The position numbers and the translations under genes were made by a program. Of a stretch of DNA of 64,000 nucleotides, positions 43,679 through 52,441 are shown in pieces. The DNA lies in assembly GCA_964647905.1 (NCBI GenBank), contig CAZYJR010000016.1, forward strand, positions 12,468 to 76,467. The letters run 5' to 3'. The stretch's first letter is position 1. Each line of letters opens with the position of its first letter. The notes beneath the pieces are model-generated. The model worked only from the letters and a program-made list of their open reading frames with translations, did not search any database and was not told where the DNA came from. Source of the DNA: CAZYJR01 sp964647905 (GTDB lineage: Bacteria > Desulfobacterota > DSM-4660 > Desulfatiglandales > HGW-15).

Positions 43679-44022
43679 ACCGCTGACGGCTCATGCCGCG
43701 TGACACCATTGGTGCTGGTCATGTCACCTTCGGTAACACCAGGCACAACTACCTTGAAAAATGGCGGTTCTGAGACAGACAGCGCCGAGTTCATAGATCT
43801 TTGCCCTTGTCCGGCGTTACGAAAAGAAACACCTATAAGCGCCCTGCTCAGGGGTGATCCGGGGTTCGGGCCGATGATTCCCGGCTACGAGGGTCGTGCC
43901 GAATGAAGGCATGCCTATTGCAGCGGCGCTGGTGTACCGGCTCCTAATGGTAGGGCCGGGGACCTTGAAACCGAGCGCCTCTTTGCCGGAAGTGCGGGCG
44001 CTCATCGAAAGGGAGGTAGGTG
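43679..44022. other. Gap between the two livK genes
   Basis: A 344-base stretch without a supportable gene. A short frame at 43700-43906 has no ribosome site and unconvincing composition. I found no terminator or well-spaced promoter, though the gap is long enough for separate transcription of the second livK. GGGAGG at its end is the ribosome site of that gene. Confidence 0.5.
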
Positions 44023-45300
44023 ATGAAGCGAAGTCTCTATGTCTTGTTTTTTGTTACATTCGCCCTGGCCATGGTCCTGGGTGGGAGTGCCCAGCCGGTC
44101 CGGGCCCAGGAGCCTGTGATCCTGGGTGTGCCCACCTCCTTGGGCTTCCTGGAGGGAAAGGAGGGCCTTTTCTCCGTCAACATGGCGGTTGACGAGATCA
44201 ACAAGGCCGGAGGAGTAAACGTGGGAGGGGAGAAGCGGCCCTTCAAGGTGGTTCCCATCGACGCCCGGGGCGCCGAGCCGGGGGTGCCCGTGGCCGATGT
44301 CATCCGCGCCCATAAGAAGCTTATCCTCGAAGACAAAGCGGATTTTATCGTATTCGGCTCGTTCCGCTCCGAGTGCGCCATCGCCTGCATGGACGTAGTC
44401 GCGCAACACCGGATCCCGATGATACTGGGAACGGCCATGTCTCCCGGCATGGAGGCGAAGGTCAAGAGCGATTACGACAAGTACAAGTATACGTTTCGCA
44501 CCTGTTTGAATGCGGTCTATCTGATCAAGTACCTGGGCGGGACCATGGGGTATCTCAACAAGCAGTTCGGCTTTAACAAAGTCTTCATCATGAACCAGGA
44601 CGTGGCTTGGGCAAGGAAGACAGGTGACTTGATGGTCAAGTTGGTTTTCGAAAAAGCCGGGTGGGACGTGGTCGGCAGGCAGACATACCCCACGGGGTCA
44701 TCCGATTTTTCCGCCGGCCTGATGCAGGCAAGGGCCAAGGGCGCCCAAGTGATCCTTCCCATATTCGACATGCCCCAGAGCGGCATCCTGGTCAAGCAGT
44801 GGAAGATCATGGAGGTGCCGGCGGTAATGGCGGGCTTTATCTCACCGCTGGCGGGTCCCGGGGCTTGGGATTTGTTTGAGGGCAAGATCGACGGCGCGAT
44901 GAACTGCATATTCGAGATCGGCAACGTACCCGTCCCCAAGGTCCCAAAGTCAGTGGAGTTCTACAACAAGTACAAGGAACGATATGGGAACCCCATCGAG
45001 GCGGGTCACTCTCCTGCTCCTGCATACGAGATGGTCTATATCCTCAAGGAGGCCATAGAGAGGGCCGGCACCCTGGACGGTGACGCGGTCGTGGCCGAGA
45101 TGGAAAAGACCGATCGGATGGGCGCGATGGGCCGCCTGCGTTTCAACGACGGGCACCAGATCATTTACGGGGAGGACCCCGAAGAGACCGCCATGGGATG
45201 TATGATCCAGTGGCGGAAAGGAAAGCGGGTGGTGGTATACCCCGAGTCGGTTGCGGAAGCGGATATCGTGCTCCCGGAAGGGCTCGAACCTGTGAAGTAA
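44023..45300 (+). CDS. livK: ABC transporter substrate-binding protein (LivK-like), copy 2
   Basis: The 425-residue protein starts at ATG 44023 with GGGAGG six bases before it. A signal peptide (MKRSLYVLFFVTFALAMVLG, cleavage near VRAQE) precedes a periplasmic-binding fold closely related to copy 1, with the same NQDVAWAR, FDMPQSGILVKQWK and AIEAGHSPAPAYE motifs. The pore-facing segments differ, so the two may bind different ligands for the same LivHMGF membrane unit. Confidence 0.88.
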   Translation: MKRSLYVLFFVTFALAMVLGGSAQPVRAQEPVILGVPTSLGFLEGKEGLFSVNMAVDEINKAGGVNVGGEKRPFKVVPIDARGAEPGVPVADVIRAHKKLILEDKADFIVFGSFRSECAIACMDVVAQHRIPMILGTAMSPGMEAKVKSDYDKYKYTFRTCLNAVYLIKYLGGTMGYLNKQFGFNKVFIMNQDVAWARKTGDLMVKLVFEKAGWDVVGRQTYPTGSSDFSAGLMQARAKGAQVILPIFDMPQSGILVKQWKIMEVPAVMAGFISPLAGPGAWDLFEGKIDGAMNCIFEIGNVPVPKVPKSVEFYNKYKERYGNPIEAGHSPAPAYEMVYILKEAIERAGTLDGDAVVAEMEKTDRMGAMGRLRFNDGHQIIYGEDPEETAMGCMIQWRKGKRVVVYPESVAEADIVLPEGLEPVK

Positions 45301-45378
45301 ATCTTTTCACTGGGCCTCTGTCGGGCGGGGCTGAAAGCGCTTCGTCCGAGAGAGGCATACTCCCACGGGGGTGAGCAC

Positions 45379-46251
45379 ATGCTCTTAGGGACCCTGGTAT
45401 ACGGATTCGTCAACAGCTCCTTGCTGGCGCTGGTGGCCCTGGGCTTCAATCTGACCTTCGGGATCAGCGGAGTGGCCAACTTCGCTTACGGGGCCATATA
45501 CATATTCGCCGGGTTCCTGACCTGGATCCTGCTCAACTCCCTGGGGCTTCCCTATCTCCTGTCTGTGGGCCTGGCCGTGTTTTGCTCCGCACTCCTTGGA
45601 CTCCTGATGTACTATGTGATTATTCTCAGAGTGAAAGGCCTGGCCCTTTCAGAGGTCATGGCCACTTTCGGGCTGGGCCTGGCCATAATGGAGCTCTTCC
45701 GCTACTTCGACTTCGTGGGCTTCCGCTACACTCTGCCCGTATTCGTGGACGGGAGCCTGGTCGTGGGACCGGTCTATATCGATTACCAGCGGCTTATCAT
45801 CGCCGCAATGGCGGTCGCCCTGACCCTGTTCCTTTATGTATTCACCCGCCACACCCGCACGGGGTTGGCATTCAGGGCCATAGCCCAGGACGAGCGGACC
45901 GCGCTCACCTTCGGGATCGATTCGGACCGGGTGGGTGCGCTCAGCATGGCCTTCGGCGCGGGCTTGGGGGCGGTCGCCGCCATTGTAATACTCCCCCTGG
46001 GCACCATTGCAGTGGAAGGGGGTTACGAGGTCCTGATCAACGCCCTGGCCGTATGCATAGTGGGAGGCCTGGGGAGCACCGTTGGGATTCTGGTCGCGAG
46101 CGTGCTTATTGGGTACGCCCAGACCTTTACGGCCAACTACCTTGAACCTCACTGGATGATGCTGGTCAGCCTGATTGCCATTGCGTTGATCCTGGTGGTC
46201 AAGCCCTCCGGGCTCTTCAGCCACCAGAAGGAACTGGAGGAGAGGATCTGA
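45379..46251 (+). CDS. livH: Branched-chain-type ABC transporter permease LivH
   Basis: The 290-residue integral membrane protein has about eight helices, with the LivH marks NLTFGISGVANFAYG near residue 25, FRAIAQDERTALTFGID near 165, GGLGSTVG near 230 and the final LVVKPSGLF. It forms the transport channel with LivM and follows livK by 78 bases. Confidence 0.93.
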   Translation: MLLGTLVYGFVNSSLLALVALGFNLTFGISGVANFAYGAIYIFAGFLTWILLNSLGLPYLLSVGLAVFCSALLGLLMYYVIILRVKGLALSEVMATFGLGLAIMELFRYFDFVGFRYTLPVFVDGSLVVGPVYIDYQRLIIAAMAVALTLFLYVFTRHTRTGLAFRAIAQDERTALTFGIDSDRVGALSMAFGAGLGAVAAIVILPLGTIAVEGGYEVLINALAVCIVGGLGSTVGILVASVLIGYAQTFTANYLEPHWMMLVSLIAIALILVVKPSGLFSHQKELEERI

Positions 46252-46253
46252 TC

Positions 46254-47264
46254 GTGGCGGAGACCAAAAGGCGCAAAGAACGAATAGACCGAGGCATCAA
46301 GGCCCGCTCGGAGGACATCTTCGCCCTGAACTCCTACCGGGAGATGCTCTACCTGCTGGCACCCAGGGCCGTTCCTGTGGTCGGACTCCTGGTGCTGGTG
46401 CCTCTCCTCGGTCCTTATTGGCAGGAAGTAATGGTCTCCACGGCGGTATACGCCCTGCTCGCCATATCCTGGGACCTGCTGATATCCGTCGGGCTGGTAT
46501 CCCTGGGGCAGGCGCTTTTTTATGGTGTGGGCTCCTACATTGCCGGATCACTCAACTACTATTGGGGCCTGCCTCCCCTGGTCACCATCCCGGTCGCCAC
46601 CATAGCCGGGGGGGCGGCCTGCACCCTTATGCTCTTGCCGGTATTGAGGCTCAGGGGGATCTATTTCGCCATGGTGACACTGGTGCTCCCCTTGATGTTC
46701 ATGCGTCTGGTGGAAGCCACCAGGATCCTGGGTGGGACTGAAGGGTTGACCGGGCTAACACCGTTTCCAGGGGTCATAACCTCCCTTTATATTATCAATG
46801 TGGCGGTGCTTGCCGCTCTTTTCGGTTTCAGGAGGCTCATAGACACGGACTACGGCCTGGTGATCAGGGGGATAGCGGACAACGACAGATCGGTCATGAG
46901 CGCCGGGCTCAACATCCACTGGTACAAGACCCAGGTGCTCTTCCTGGGCGCTGCGGTGGGGTCTTTCGCAGGGGCCTTCGGGACCCACTTCGACATGTTC
47001 GCGGGCATGCCCGGTTTCGCCCTGGACTACTCCATAATGCCGGTGGCCGCGGCCGTGATAGGAGGCACAGGGACCTTTGCAGGGCCGCTGTTGGGGGCCT
47101 TCATCCTGGTTCCCCTCTCCGAGGCGCTCAGGGCCCTGGGTGCATTGAGGATAGTCTTTTACGGCCTTTTTCTGGTGGTCTTTGTGGTGGGTGTACCTGA
47201 AGGGCTTTTCTCGTACATCAGGCGCAAGTACCACCAGTTCGAGCGATGGGTGGTGGTGGAATGA
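46254..47264 (+). CDS. livM: Branched-chain-type ABC transporter permease LivM
   Basis: The start is GTG 46254, two bases after livH. The 336-residue protein has a charged N-terminal 40 residues, then about nine helices. Family motifs are SVGLVSLGQALFYGVGSY near 80, LRLRGIYFAMVTL near 130, GLVIRGIADNDRSVMSAGLN near 205 and GGTGTFAGPLLGAF near 265. The final residues GVPEGLFSYIRRK are the usual cytoplasmic tail. Confidence 0.93.
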   Translation: MAETKRRKERIDRGIKARSEDIFALNSYREMLYLLAPRAVPVVGLLVLVPLLGPYWQEVMVSTAVYALLAISWDLLISVGLVSLGQALFYGVGSYIAGSLNYYWGLPPLVTIPVATIAGGAACTLMLLPVLRLRGIYFAMVTLVLPLMFMRLVEATRILGGTEGLTGLTPFPGVITSLYIINVAVLAALFGFRRLIDTDYGLVIRGIADNDRSVMSAGLNIHWYKTQVLFLGAAVGSFAGAFGTHFDMFAGMPGFALDYSIMPVAAAVIGGTGTFAGPLLGAFILVPLSEALRALGALRIVFYGLFLVVFVVGVPEGLFSYIRRKYHQFERWVVVE

Positions 47265-48025
47265 AACAGCCAGGCTCTTCCGAGACGTTGCTGGAGGTCT
47301 CTGGGCTCACCAAGTCCTTCGGCGGGGTCATGGCGGTTGCAGGAGTGGACTTGGAGCTCCGAAAGGGCGAGCTCATGGGGGTGATCGGGCCGAACGGCTC
47401 CGGAAAGACCACCCTGGTCAACCTGATCACCGGCTTCGTCAAGCCGGATTCGGGGACCGTCCGGTACAGGGGCAGGAACATCACCGGATGGGCGCCGTAC
47501 AGAATAGTGGAGCTGGGTATTACCCGTGCTTTCCAGATGGTGCGCCCCTTCTATCATCTGCCCGCGTTCAAGAACGTCATCGTGCCCTTGTATTCGCCCC
47601 GAGTGAGGAAGTTGGCCGGCGGGCGGTTCGGGGACCGGGATGCAGTGGCCCTGGATCTACTGGAAGAAGTGGGCTTCGAGCGGGACTCTCACGCCGCCTT
47701 CAAGGTCGCGGGATCCCTGCCCCAGGGCTATCTCAAGAGGCTGGAACTGGCCAAGGCCATTGCACTCAGGCCCGAGCTGATCATCCTGGACGAGCTCTTC
47801 TCCGGGCTCAGCCTCGCCGAGGTGGCGAGCATCGTCCCTATAATCGAGAAGCTCATGTTCCAGGGCAAGACCATCATAATGATCGAGCACCGCTTGAAGG
47901 AGCTCTTCCGGATCGCACACCGCGTGGTGGTGCTCAACTACGGCCGAAAGATCGCCGAGGGCAGGGGAGACGAGGTCATGGAGGACGATTCGGTGAAGCA
48001 GGCCTATCTGGGTAGCGAGACATGA
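47261..48025 (+). CDS. livG: ABC transporter ATP-binding protein LivG
   Basis: The ATG at 47261 overlaps the livM stop by four bases; 254 residues. Walker A is GPNGSGKTTL near residue 45, the switch His is in MIEHRLKELF. The signature segment reads LPQGYLKRLELAKAI instead of LSGGQ-type, and Walker B reads IILDELFSGLS, where DEP is usual. These changes may weaken ATP hydrolysis at one site of the heterodimer with LivF, which is intact. Confidence 0.9.
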   Translation: MKQPGSSETLLEVSGLTKSFGGVMAVAGVDLELRKGELMGVIGPNGSGKTTLVNLITGFVKPDSGTVRYRGRNITGWAPYRIVELGITRAFQMVRPFYHLPAFKNVIVPLYSPRVRKLAGGRFGDRDAVALDLLEEVGFERDSHAAFKVAGSLPQGYLKRLELAKAIALRPELIILDELFSGLSLAEVASIVPIIEKLMFQGKTIIMIEHRLKELFRIAHRVVVLNYGRKIAEGRGDEVMEDDSVKQAYLGSET

Positions 48026-48786
48026 TCATGAATACTCCCATGCTGTCGGTCGAGAACCTGATGGTCTTCTTCGAGAATGCGCTCGCATTGAACGATTTTT
48101 CAATGGCGGTGGAGGAGCGCCAGATAGTGGGGATCATCGGTTCCAACAGCGCGGGCAAGACCACCCTGATGAATACGCTCTCCGGATTGATCCTGGACAT
48201 GCGGATCAAGGAGAAACGCAGGGGCGGCGAACGCATAACGGTTTACGGCGAACTCCGCTTCCGAGGTGAAGTGATAACCGATATGCCTCCGGCCGAACGG
48301 GTGAAGAAGGGGATTGTCCTCTGCAGGGAGAGGCATCCTATCTTCCCTGAGAGCGATGTGCTGGAGAACCTGAGGATCGCCTCGTACCTGAAGAAGCGAT
48401 CCCGCCTCAAGGAAGCGCTCCCAAAGGTCTTCGAGCTCTTCCCGGCCCTGGAGGCCCTCAAGCACAAGAAGGCGGGGTTCATGAGCGGCGGGGAGCAGCA
48501 GATGCTGGCCATAGGAATGGCCCTGGTCGCGGCTCCCGAGCTCATGCTCCTTGATGAACCGCTCCTCGGCCTGAGCCCCATGATGCAGAAGCTCCTGGTT
48601 GAGGCCATCATCGATCTCCGGGACGACAAGGGCATAACCGTGGTGCTGAGCGAGCAGTTCGCCAGGCCGGTGCTCCCGATCATAGACTTCGGATATGTCA
48701 TTGAAAACGGCATGCTGTCACTGCGGGGTTCAGGCGCGGAGCTCATGGAGAACCCCGAAGTAAAAGGGGCCTATTTCGGGATTTGA
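48022..48786 (+). CDS. livF: ABC transporter ATP-binding protein LivF
   Basis: The ATG at 48022 overlaps the livG stop. The 254-residue protein has Walker A GSNSAGKTTLMN near 37, an intact signature MSGGEQQMLAIG, Walker B LMLLDEPLLGLSP, and a switch in VVLSEQFARP (Gln/Glu in place of the His). A basic insert (KEKRRGGERITV) after the first strand pair is longer than usual. Confidence 0.92.
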   Translation: MIMNTPMLSVENLMVFFENALALNDFSMAVEERQIVGIIGSNSAGKTTLMNTLSGLILDMRIKEKRRGGERITVYGELRFRGEVITDMPPAERVKKGIVLCRERHPIFPESDVLENLRIASYLKKRSRLKEALPKVFELFPALEALKHKKAGFMSGGEQQMLAIGMALVAAPELMLLDEPLLGLSPMMQKLLVEAIIDLRDDKGITVVLSEQFARPVLPIIDFGYVIENGMLSLRGSGAELMENPEVKGAYFGI

Positions 48787-48844
48787 AACGGCTGATGATC
48801 AAGAGCCGGGCTTGAAACCCACACGATCAAATGAGGAAGGCTGG

Positions 48845-50482
48845 ATGGCCAAAGAAACGGATAATATATTCCAGGCCTTTTCAACGGCCGGTCAGCGCTA
48901 TGGGGACAAGAGGGCTATAGTCTACCTCGGCAGTTCCTTCACCTATAAGGACGTGGTGGACTTGGCGGAACGCTTCGCCGCATCCCTGCTGAAGACAGGA
49001 CTGGGCCGGGGAGACCGGGTCATACTATACCTCCCGAACAGCCTCCAATGGGTGGTGGCGTGGCTGGGCGTGATACGCGCCGGGGGTCAGGCTGTCCCCA
49101 TAACACCGATATATACGGTCCACGATCTCACCTACATTGCAAACGACAGCGGCGCGCAGCATATCGTGTGTCTGGACACCAATTACGGATACGTCAAGGA
49201 GGCGATGGACGGAACTCCCCTGAGAAAGGTCATAGTCACACGCCTATCCGACCCGCTACCGGCCTGGAAGCGGATCTTCGGCTGGGCCTTTGACAAAGTC
49301 CCCAGGGGAAAGATCCCCAGGGACGGGAGCGTGGTGCGTTTTCGCAAAGCCGTCAAGCCCGGCGGGAAGCGGGAGCTCCCCCCGCTCGAGGCCGGGGGCC
49401 GGGACACAGCGGAGATACTTTACACCGGCGGGACCACCAAGTTCCCCAAGGGGGTTCCCATCTCCCACGGCCTGTACCTGGTCTCCGCCCTGGAGCAGAT
49501 CCACGTGAGCGACCACTTGTTCCCGCCGGAGGAGAACGTGGTGGTGGGATCGGTGCCTCTCTTCCACATACTCGGGCAGACCACCGCCCTGAGCACGCTT
49601 CTGGTGGGTGGTTCCATCATTGTGATGCCCAAGGTGAATCTGGACGCGATCTTTGACTCGGTGCAGAGATTCGGCGCAAAGACCCTGATCGGAGTCCCAA
49701 CCCTCTACCGGATGATCCTGGAGCACTATCGGCTGGATCTCTACGACCTGAGCACCCTGCAGTACTGCTTCAACGGGGGGGACGTCCTTCCAGTGGAGGT
49801 CAATCAGCGCTGGAGGCGCAAGTTCCAAAAACCGCTATACCAGGGCTATGGGGCCACCGAGACCTGCGGCGGGGTGACCATGTGCCCCACCGACAGAGAG
49901 AATCCACCCAAGAGCATCGGCAAGGTGGTGCCCAGCAAGCGGGTGAAGATAGTGGATTCGGAGACCCTGGAGCCTGTCCCGCCCGGTACGCCCGGAGAAC
50001 TCCTGGTCCACTCGGAGCGGATGGTTCGCGCATACTGGAACAAGGCCGAAGAGACCGCCGCCGCGTTCGTGGAGATGGAAGACGGCCTGCTCTACTACCG
50101 GGCCTCGGATATCGTATCCATGGACGAAGAAGGCTATTTCTACTTCATGGATCGGACTGTGGACACCATAAAGCACAAGGGGTACCGTGTCTCGTCATCC
50201 GAGATAGAGTCGGTGCTCCAAGAGCACCCGGCCGTTGTGGAGGCCTGCGCCGTGGGCCTCCCTGACCCCAAGGTGGGCGAGCGGATCAAGGCCTTTGTAG
50301 TGCTCAAGGAGGACGTCAAGGGAATCACCGGGTATGACCTGATCAAGTGGTGCCGGAGTCGACTGGTCTCCTACAAGATCCCCCAGTATATAGAGTTCCG
50401 CGACATGCTCCCCAAGAGCAAGGTGGGAAAACTGCTCCGCCGCGAGATCCGCGGCGAAGAAGAGCGCAGGGCCGAGGCCTAA
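48845..50482 (+). CDS. AMP-forming acyl-CoA synthetase/ligase
   Basis: I choose ATG 48845, after GAGGAAGG; 545 residues. The adenylate motif is YTGGTTKFPKGVPISH near 203, followed by LFHILGQTT, then GYGATETCGG near 340, the hinge region VSMDEEGYFYFMDR, and C-terminal catalytic Lys in KVGKLLRRE. It activates a carboxylic acid with ATP and CoA. Its place right after the Liv operon suggests it acts on the imported acid (fatty, aromatic or branched), which is inference. A GC-rich hairpin follows. Confidence 0.92.
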   Translation: MAKETDNIFQAFSTAGQRYGDKRAIVYLGSSFTYKDVVDLAERFAASLLKTGLGRGDRVILYLPNSLQWVVAWLGVIRAGGQAVPITPIYTVHDLTYIANDSGAQHIVCLDTNYGYVKEAMDGTPLRKVIVTRLSDPLPAWKRIFGWAFDKVPRGKIPRDGSVVRFRKAVKPGGKRELPPLEAGGRDTAEILYTGGTTKFPKGVPISHGLYLVSALEQIHVSDHLFPPEENVVVGSVPLFHILGQTTALSTLLVGGSIIVMPKVNLDAIFDSVQRFGAKTLIGVPTLYRMILEHYRLDLYDLSTLQYCFNGGDVLPVEVNQRWRRKFQKPLYQGYGATETCGGVTMCPTDRENPPKSIGKVVPSKRVKIVDSETLEPVPPGTPGELLVHSERMVRAYWNKAEETAAAFVEMEDGLLYYRASDIVSMDEEGYFYFMDRTVDTIKHKGYRVSSSEIESVLQEHPAVVEACAVGLPDPKVGERIKAFVVLKEDVKGITGYDLIKWCRSRLVSYKIPQYIEFRDMLPKSKVGKLLRREIRGEEERRAEA

Positions 50483-50488
50483 ACCCCG

Positions 50489-50521
50489 CCGCCCTCCCCG
50501 AGCGAGGGCGGGGAAGGGCGG
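50489..50521 (+). terminator. GC-rich hairpin after the acyl-CoA synthetase gene
   Basis: CCGCCC and CCCCG pair with CGGGG and GGGCGG around an AGCGAGGG loop, eleven pairs in all, just past the stop. No T run follows, so it may be an mRNA-end stabiliser instead of a true terminator. Confidence 0.45.
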
Positions 50522-50571
50522 TTCCTGGTATCGGCCTGTTCAGAGTTGTCCACCGGACAACTGGGTCTCAT

Positions 50572-50661
50572 TCAAGTGGATATGCCCATCTTGGGCAGAA
50601 TAAAGGCCTGGAGCACCACCCAGGCCACGAGGATCAACAGCAACCATCCCAGTCCCGTCAT
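50572..50661 (-). CDS. 29-residue single-helix membrane peptide
   Basis: A short frame on the minus strand encodes MTGLGWLLLILVAWVVLQAF and ends in ILPKMGIST. A GAGGA ribosome site lies six bases before the ATG. Residues 3-22 form one strongly hydrophobic helix; the tail is a short polar ILPKMGIST. I recall similar W-L-P-K/R-x-G-S/P-T peptides in deltaproteobacteria but cannot name a family. It lies 101 bases downstream of the fmdB-type gene in the same direction. Confidence 0.6.
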   Translation of the reverse strand: MTGLGWLLLILVAWVVLQAFILPKMGIST

Positions 50662-50762
50662 TCCGTTCCTCTCTTTCTCATTACTGCGGTCTCTCAATGT
50701 TACCCTCTCCTGTCCCGCATGGAGGACTCAAGCAGCTCACGGCTGCAGGCATGTCAGGATGC

Positions 50763-50978
50763 TCAGGAGAAACCGCCGGGTGAAGGACCGCACGCCGCTG
50801 CACCGGCTCCGTCCAGGGCGGATCCGCCGCCGGAGCCTCGAGAGAAAGAGGAAAGGACCCTCCGGGTCTCTTCCCCTCCGCACTCCGGGCAGATCGGTGA
50901 ACCGTCCCGGTCCGATGAGAATACCAACGTCTCAAAAGTCTTGCCGCATCGCGGGCACATGAATTCATAAATAGGCAT
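50763..50978 (-). CDS. FmdB-family zinc-ribbon protein
   Basis: The 71-residue protein begins MPIYEFMCPRCGKTFE and has a second CPECGG, giving the four zinc-binding cysteines of the FmdB family (CxxC at residues 8-11 and 30-33), then a Ser/Gly-rich tail. GGGAGG sits before the ATG. The family is widespread with unproved function; in methylotrophs one member was linked to formamidase regulation. Confidence 0.85.
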   Translation of the reverse strand: MPIYEFMCPRCGKTFETLVFSSDRDGSPICPECGGEETRRVLSSFSRGSGGGSALDGAGAAACGPSPGGFS

Positions 50979-51081
50979 TATATACGCACCTCCCTATACA
51001 TAGGCCCTTGAGTGCCGGGCCTTGAATCCCTGTCTTATATTATAGAGCCCGCTCCGGGCAAAAGGTTTCATCATTCACGGC

Positions 51082-52155
51082 TTACTCCGGAATATTGGGG
51101 ATGGTGGTCCTCTCTCCCTTGTAATTGACGAGCTCGTAGACCTCTTCTGTCTTTGCTTGGATATAATAGTCCGGCATTAACGGTATCTTGCCTATATTGG
51201 TGGCGATCACGTACATGGGCTGTGCCAGGCCCGTGGTATGCCCCCTTATGGCGTCGCGGATGAGCTCGGCCCCTTTTTCCACCGGGGTGCGGAAGTGGTC
51301 GATCCCTGGAGCCGGCTCGCAGTAGAATACATAGTAGGGCCGGATGCGCGCCTGAAGGAGCTTCTGGTGGAGCTCCCTGAATGTGGGCGCGTCATCGTTG
51401 ATGCCCTTGAGGAGCACGGCCTGGTTGCCCACGTTCACACCGCAGGAGAGCAGGTCGTAGATCGCTCGGGCGGTCCTCTCCGTGATCTCCTTGGGGTGAT
51501 TGCACTGGGTGTTGACCCAGATGGGGATGCGGTGGTATCCGGCCAGCACTTTCTTCAGCCCGTCGGTCACCCTGTGGGGGAGGACTATGGGGGTGCGGGT
51601 GCCGAACCTGATCATCTGGAGGTGAGGGACCTCTCGGAGCTTACGGATCAAGTACTCGATCTTGTCGTCGGACAGGATGAAAGGGTCACCCCCGGTCACC
51701 AGCACGTCCCGAATCTCGGGGTGCTCGTTTATCCAGCGGAGGCCTTCCTCCACGTCCATCCTGAGCTTTAGGGCCCGGTCCACGACCACCTCCTTGCGGA
51801 AGCAGTGACGGCAGTAGTTGGCGCACACATCGGTCACGGTGAAGGCTATACGGTCGTAATACTGGCGCGCTATGCTGTCCGGCCGCTCCTCGCCGCCGGC
51901 CCGGTTCTCCTTCCATATCAGATAGTCCGGGATACCGTAGCGGTTCTCCTTTTCCTCGGCCGACGGGATCACCTGGCGTCTGACCGGGCAGGCGGGATCG
52001 TCCGGGTCCATCAATGAAGCGAAATAGGGCGTGGTCCCCCATTTGGTGTCCTGTAAGCGGATCGCCTCGGCCTCGTCAGGGGTCACCCGGATGTAGCCCT
52101 CCAACTTGTCCAGGGTGTTGACCGCATTCTGCAGTTGTTCCATCCATTCTTCCAT
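51082..52155 (-). CDS. kamA: KamA-family radical SAM aminomutase
   Basis: The 357-residue protein belongs to the lysine 2,3-aminomutase family. The cluster motif CANYCRHCFRK (CX3CX2C) is near residue 110, followed by the DVLVTGGDPFIL barrel motif and WVNTQCNHPKEIT near 215. It is shorter than clostridial KamA (about 416 residues), lacking some of the terminal regions, as in other short family members (glutamate 2,3-aminomutase or EpmB-like). Activity may be to make beta-lysine, an osmolyte, but substrate choice is uncertain. Confidence 0.85.
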   Translation of the reverse strand: MEEWMEQLQNAVNTLDKLEGYIRVTPDEAEAIRLQDTKWGTTPYFASLMDPDDPACPVRRQVIPSAEEKENRYGIPDYLIWKENRAGGEERPDSIARQYYDRIAFTVTDVCANYCRHCFRKEVVVDRALKLRMDVEEGLRWINEHPEIRDVLVTGGDPFILSDDKIEYLIRKLREVPHLQMIRFGTRTPIVLPHRVTDGLKKVLAGYHRIPIWVNTQCNHPKEITERTARAIYDLLSCGVNVGNQAVLLKGINDDAPTFRELHQKLLQARIRPYYVFYCEPAPGIDHFRTPVEKGAELIRDAIRGHTTGLAQPMYVIATNIGKIPLMPDYYIQAKTEEVYELVNYKGERTTIPNIPE

Positions 52156-52209
52156 ATGTCTCGGTCTCCTTTGGGTTGGGAAGTTGATGTCCTCGGCCGG
52201 CTCTGTCAG

Positions 52210-52233
52210 CCTATCTTATCGAATATAGATAGG
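52210..52233. repeat. Inverted repeat between kamA and rfbD
   Basis: CCTATCT and AGATAGG flank a ten-base AT-rich spacer, about 55 bases upstream of the kamA ATG. It may be an operator or the 5' leader of the kamA mRNA. Confidence 0.4.
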
Positions 52234-52347
52234 TTTTAAAACACCAGGGCGTGGAGGCAGGCTCCTCATAACAGGTGCCCTCATCGAATGCAACCGTTTT
52301 TTGGCCCGGGACGCCGCGATCACCAGTGTGTCGTTGATCCTCCGGCA

Positions 52348-52376
52348 TTGCGCATCGGAGATAAAAGAATTATATT
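52348..52376 (+). promoter_or_regulatory. Candidate promoter for the rfbD-type gene
   Basis: TTGCGC, 17 bases, then TATATT, about 65 bases before the ATG at 52442, in an AT-rich island. Confidence 0.5.
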
Positions 52377-52441
52377 AACAAGCTATTTTTCAATCAGGCA
52401 AGGGGACAGTTGGTCACTGATCCACGGGGGTTGGCGGACGG

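Noticed and set aside
43700..43906. A 68-codon frame between the livK genes
   Set aside because: No ribosome site, unremarkable composition and no recognisable motif.
43679..44022. A sigma-54 promoter before the second livK (GGCAC then TTG)
   Set aside because: The spacing between the two elements is two bases too long and TTGC is incomplete.
52239..52300. Minus-strand promoter TTGCAT-17-TATGAG for kamA
   Set aside because: The -10 box is poor and other spacings are as good; not enough support to list.
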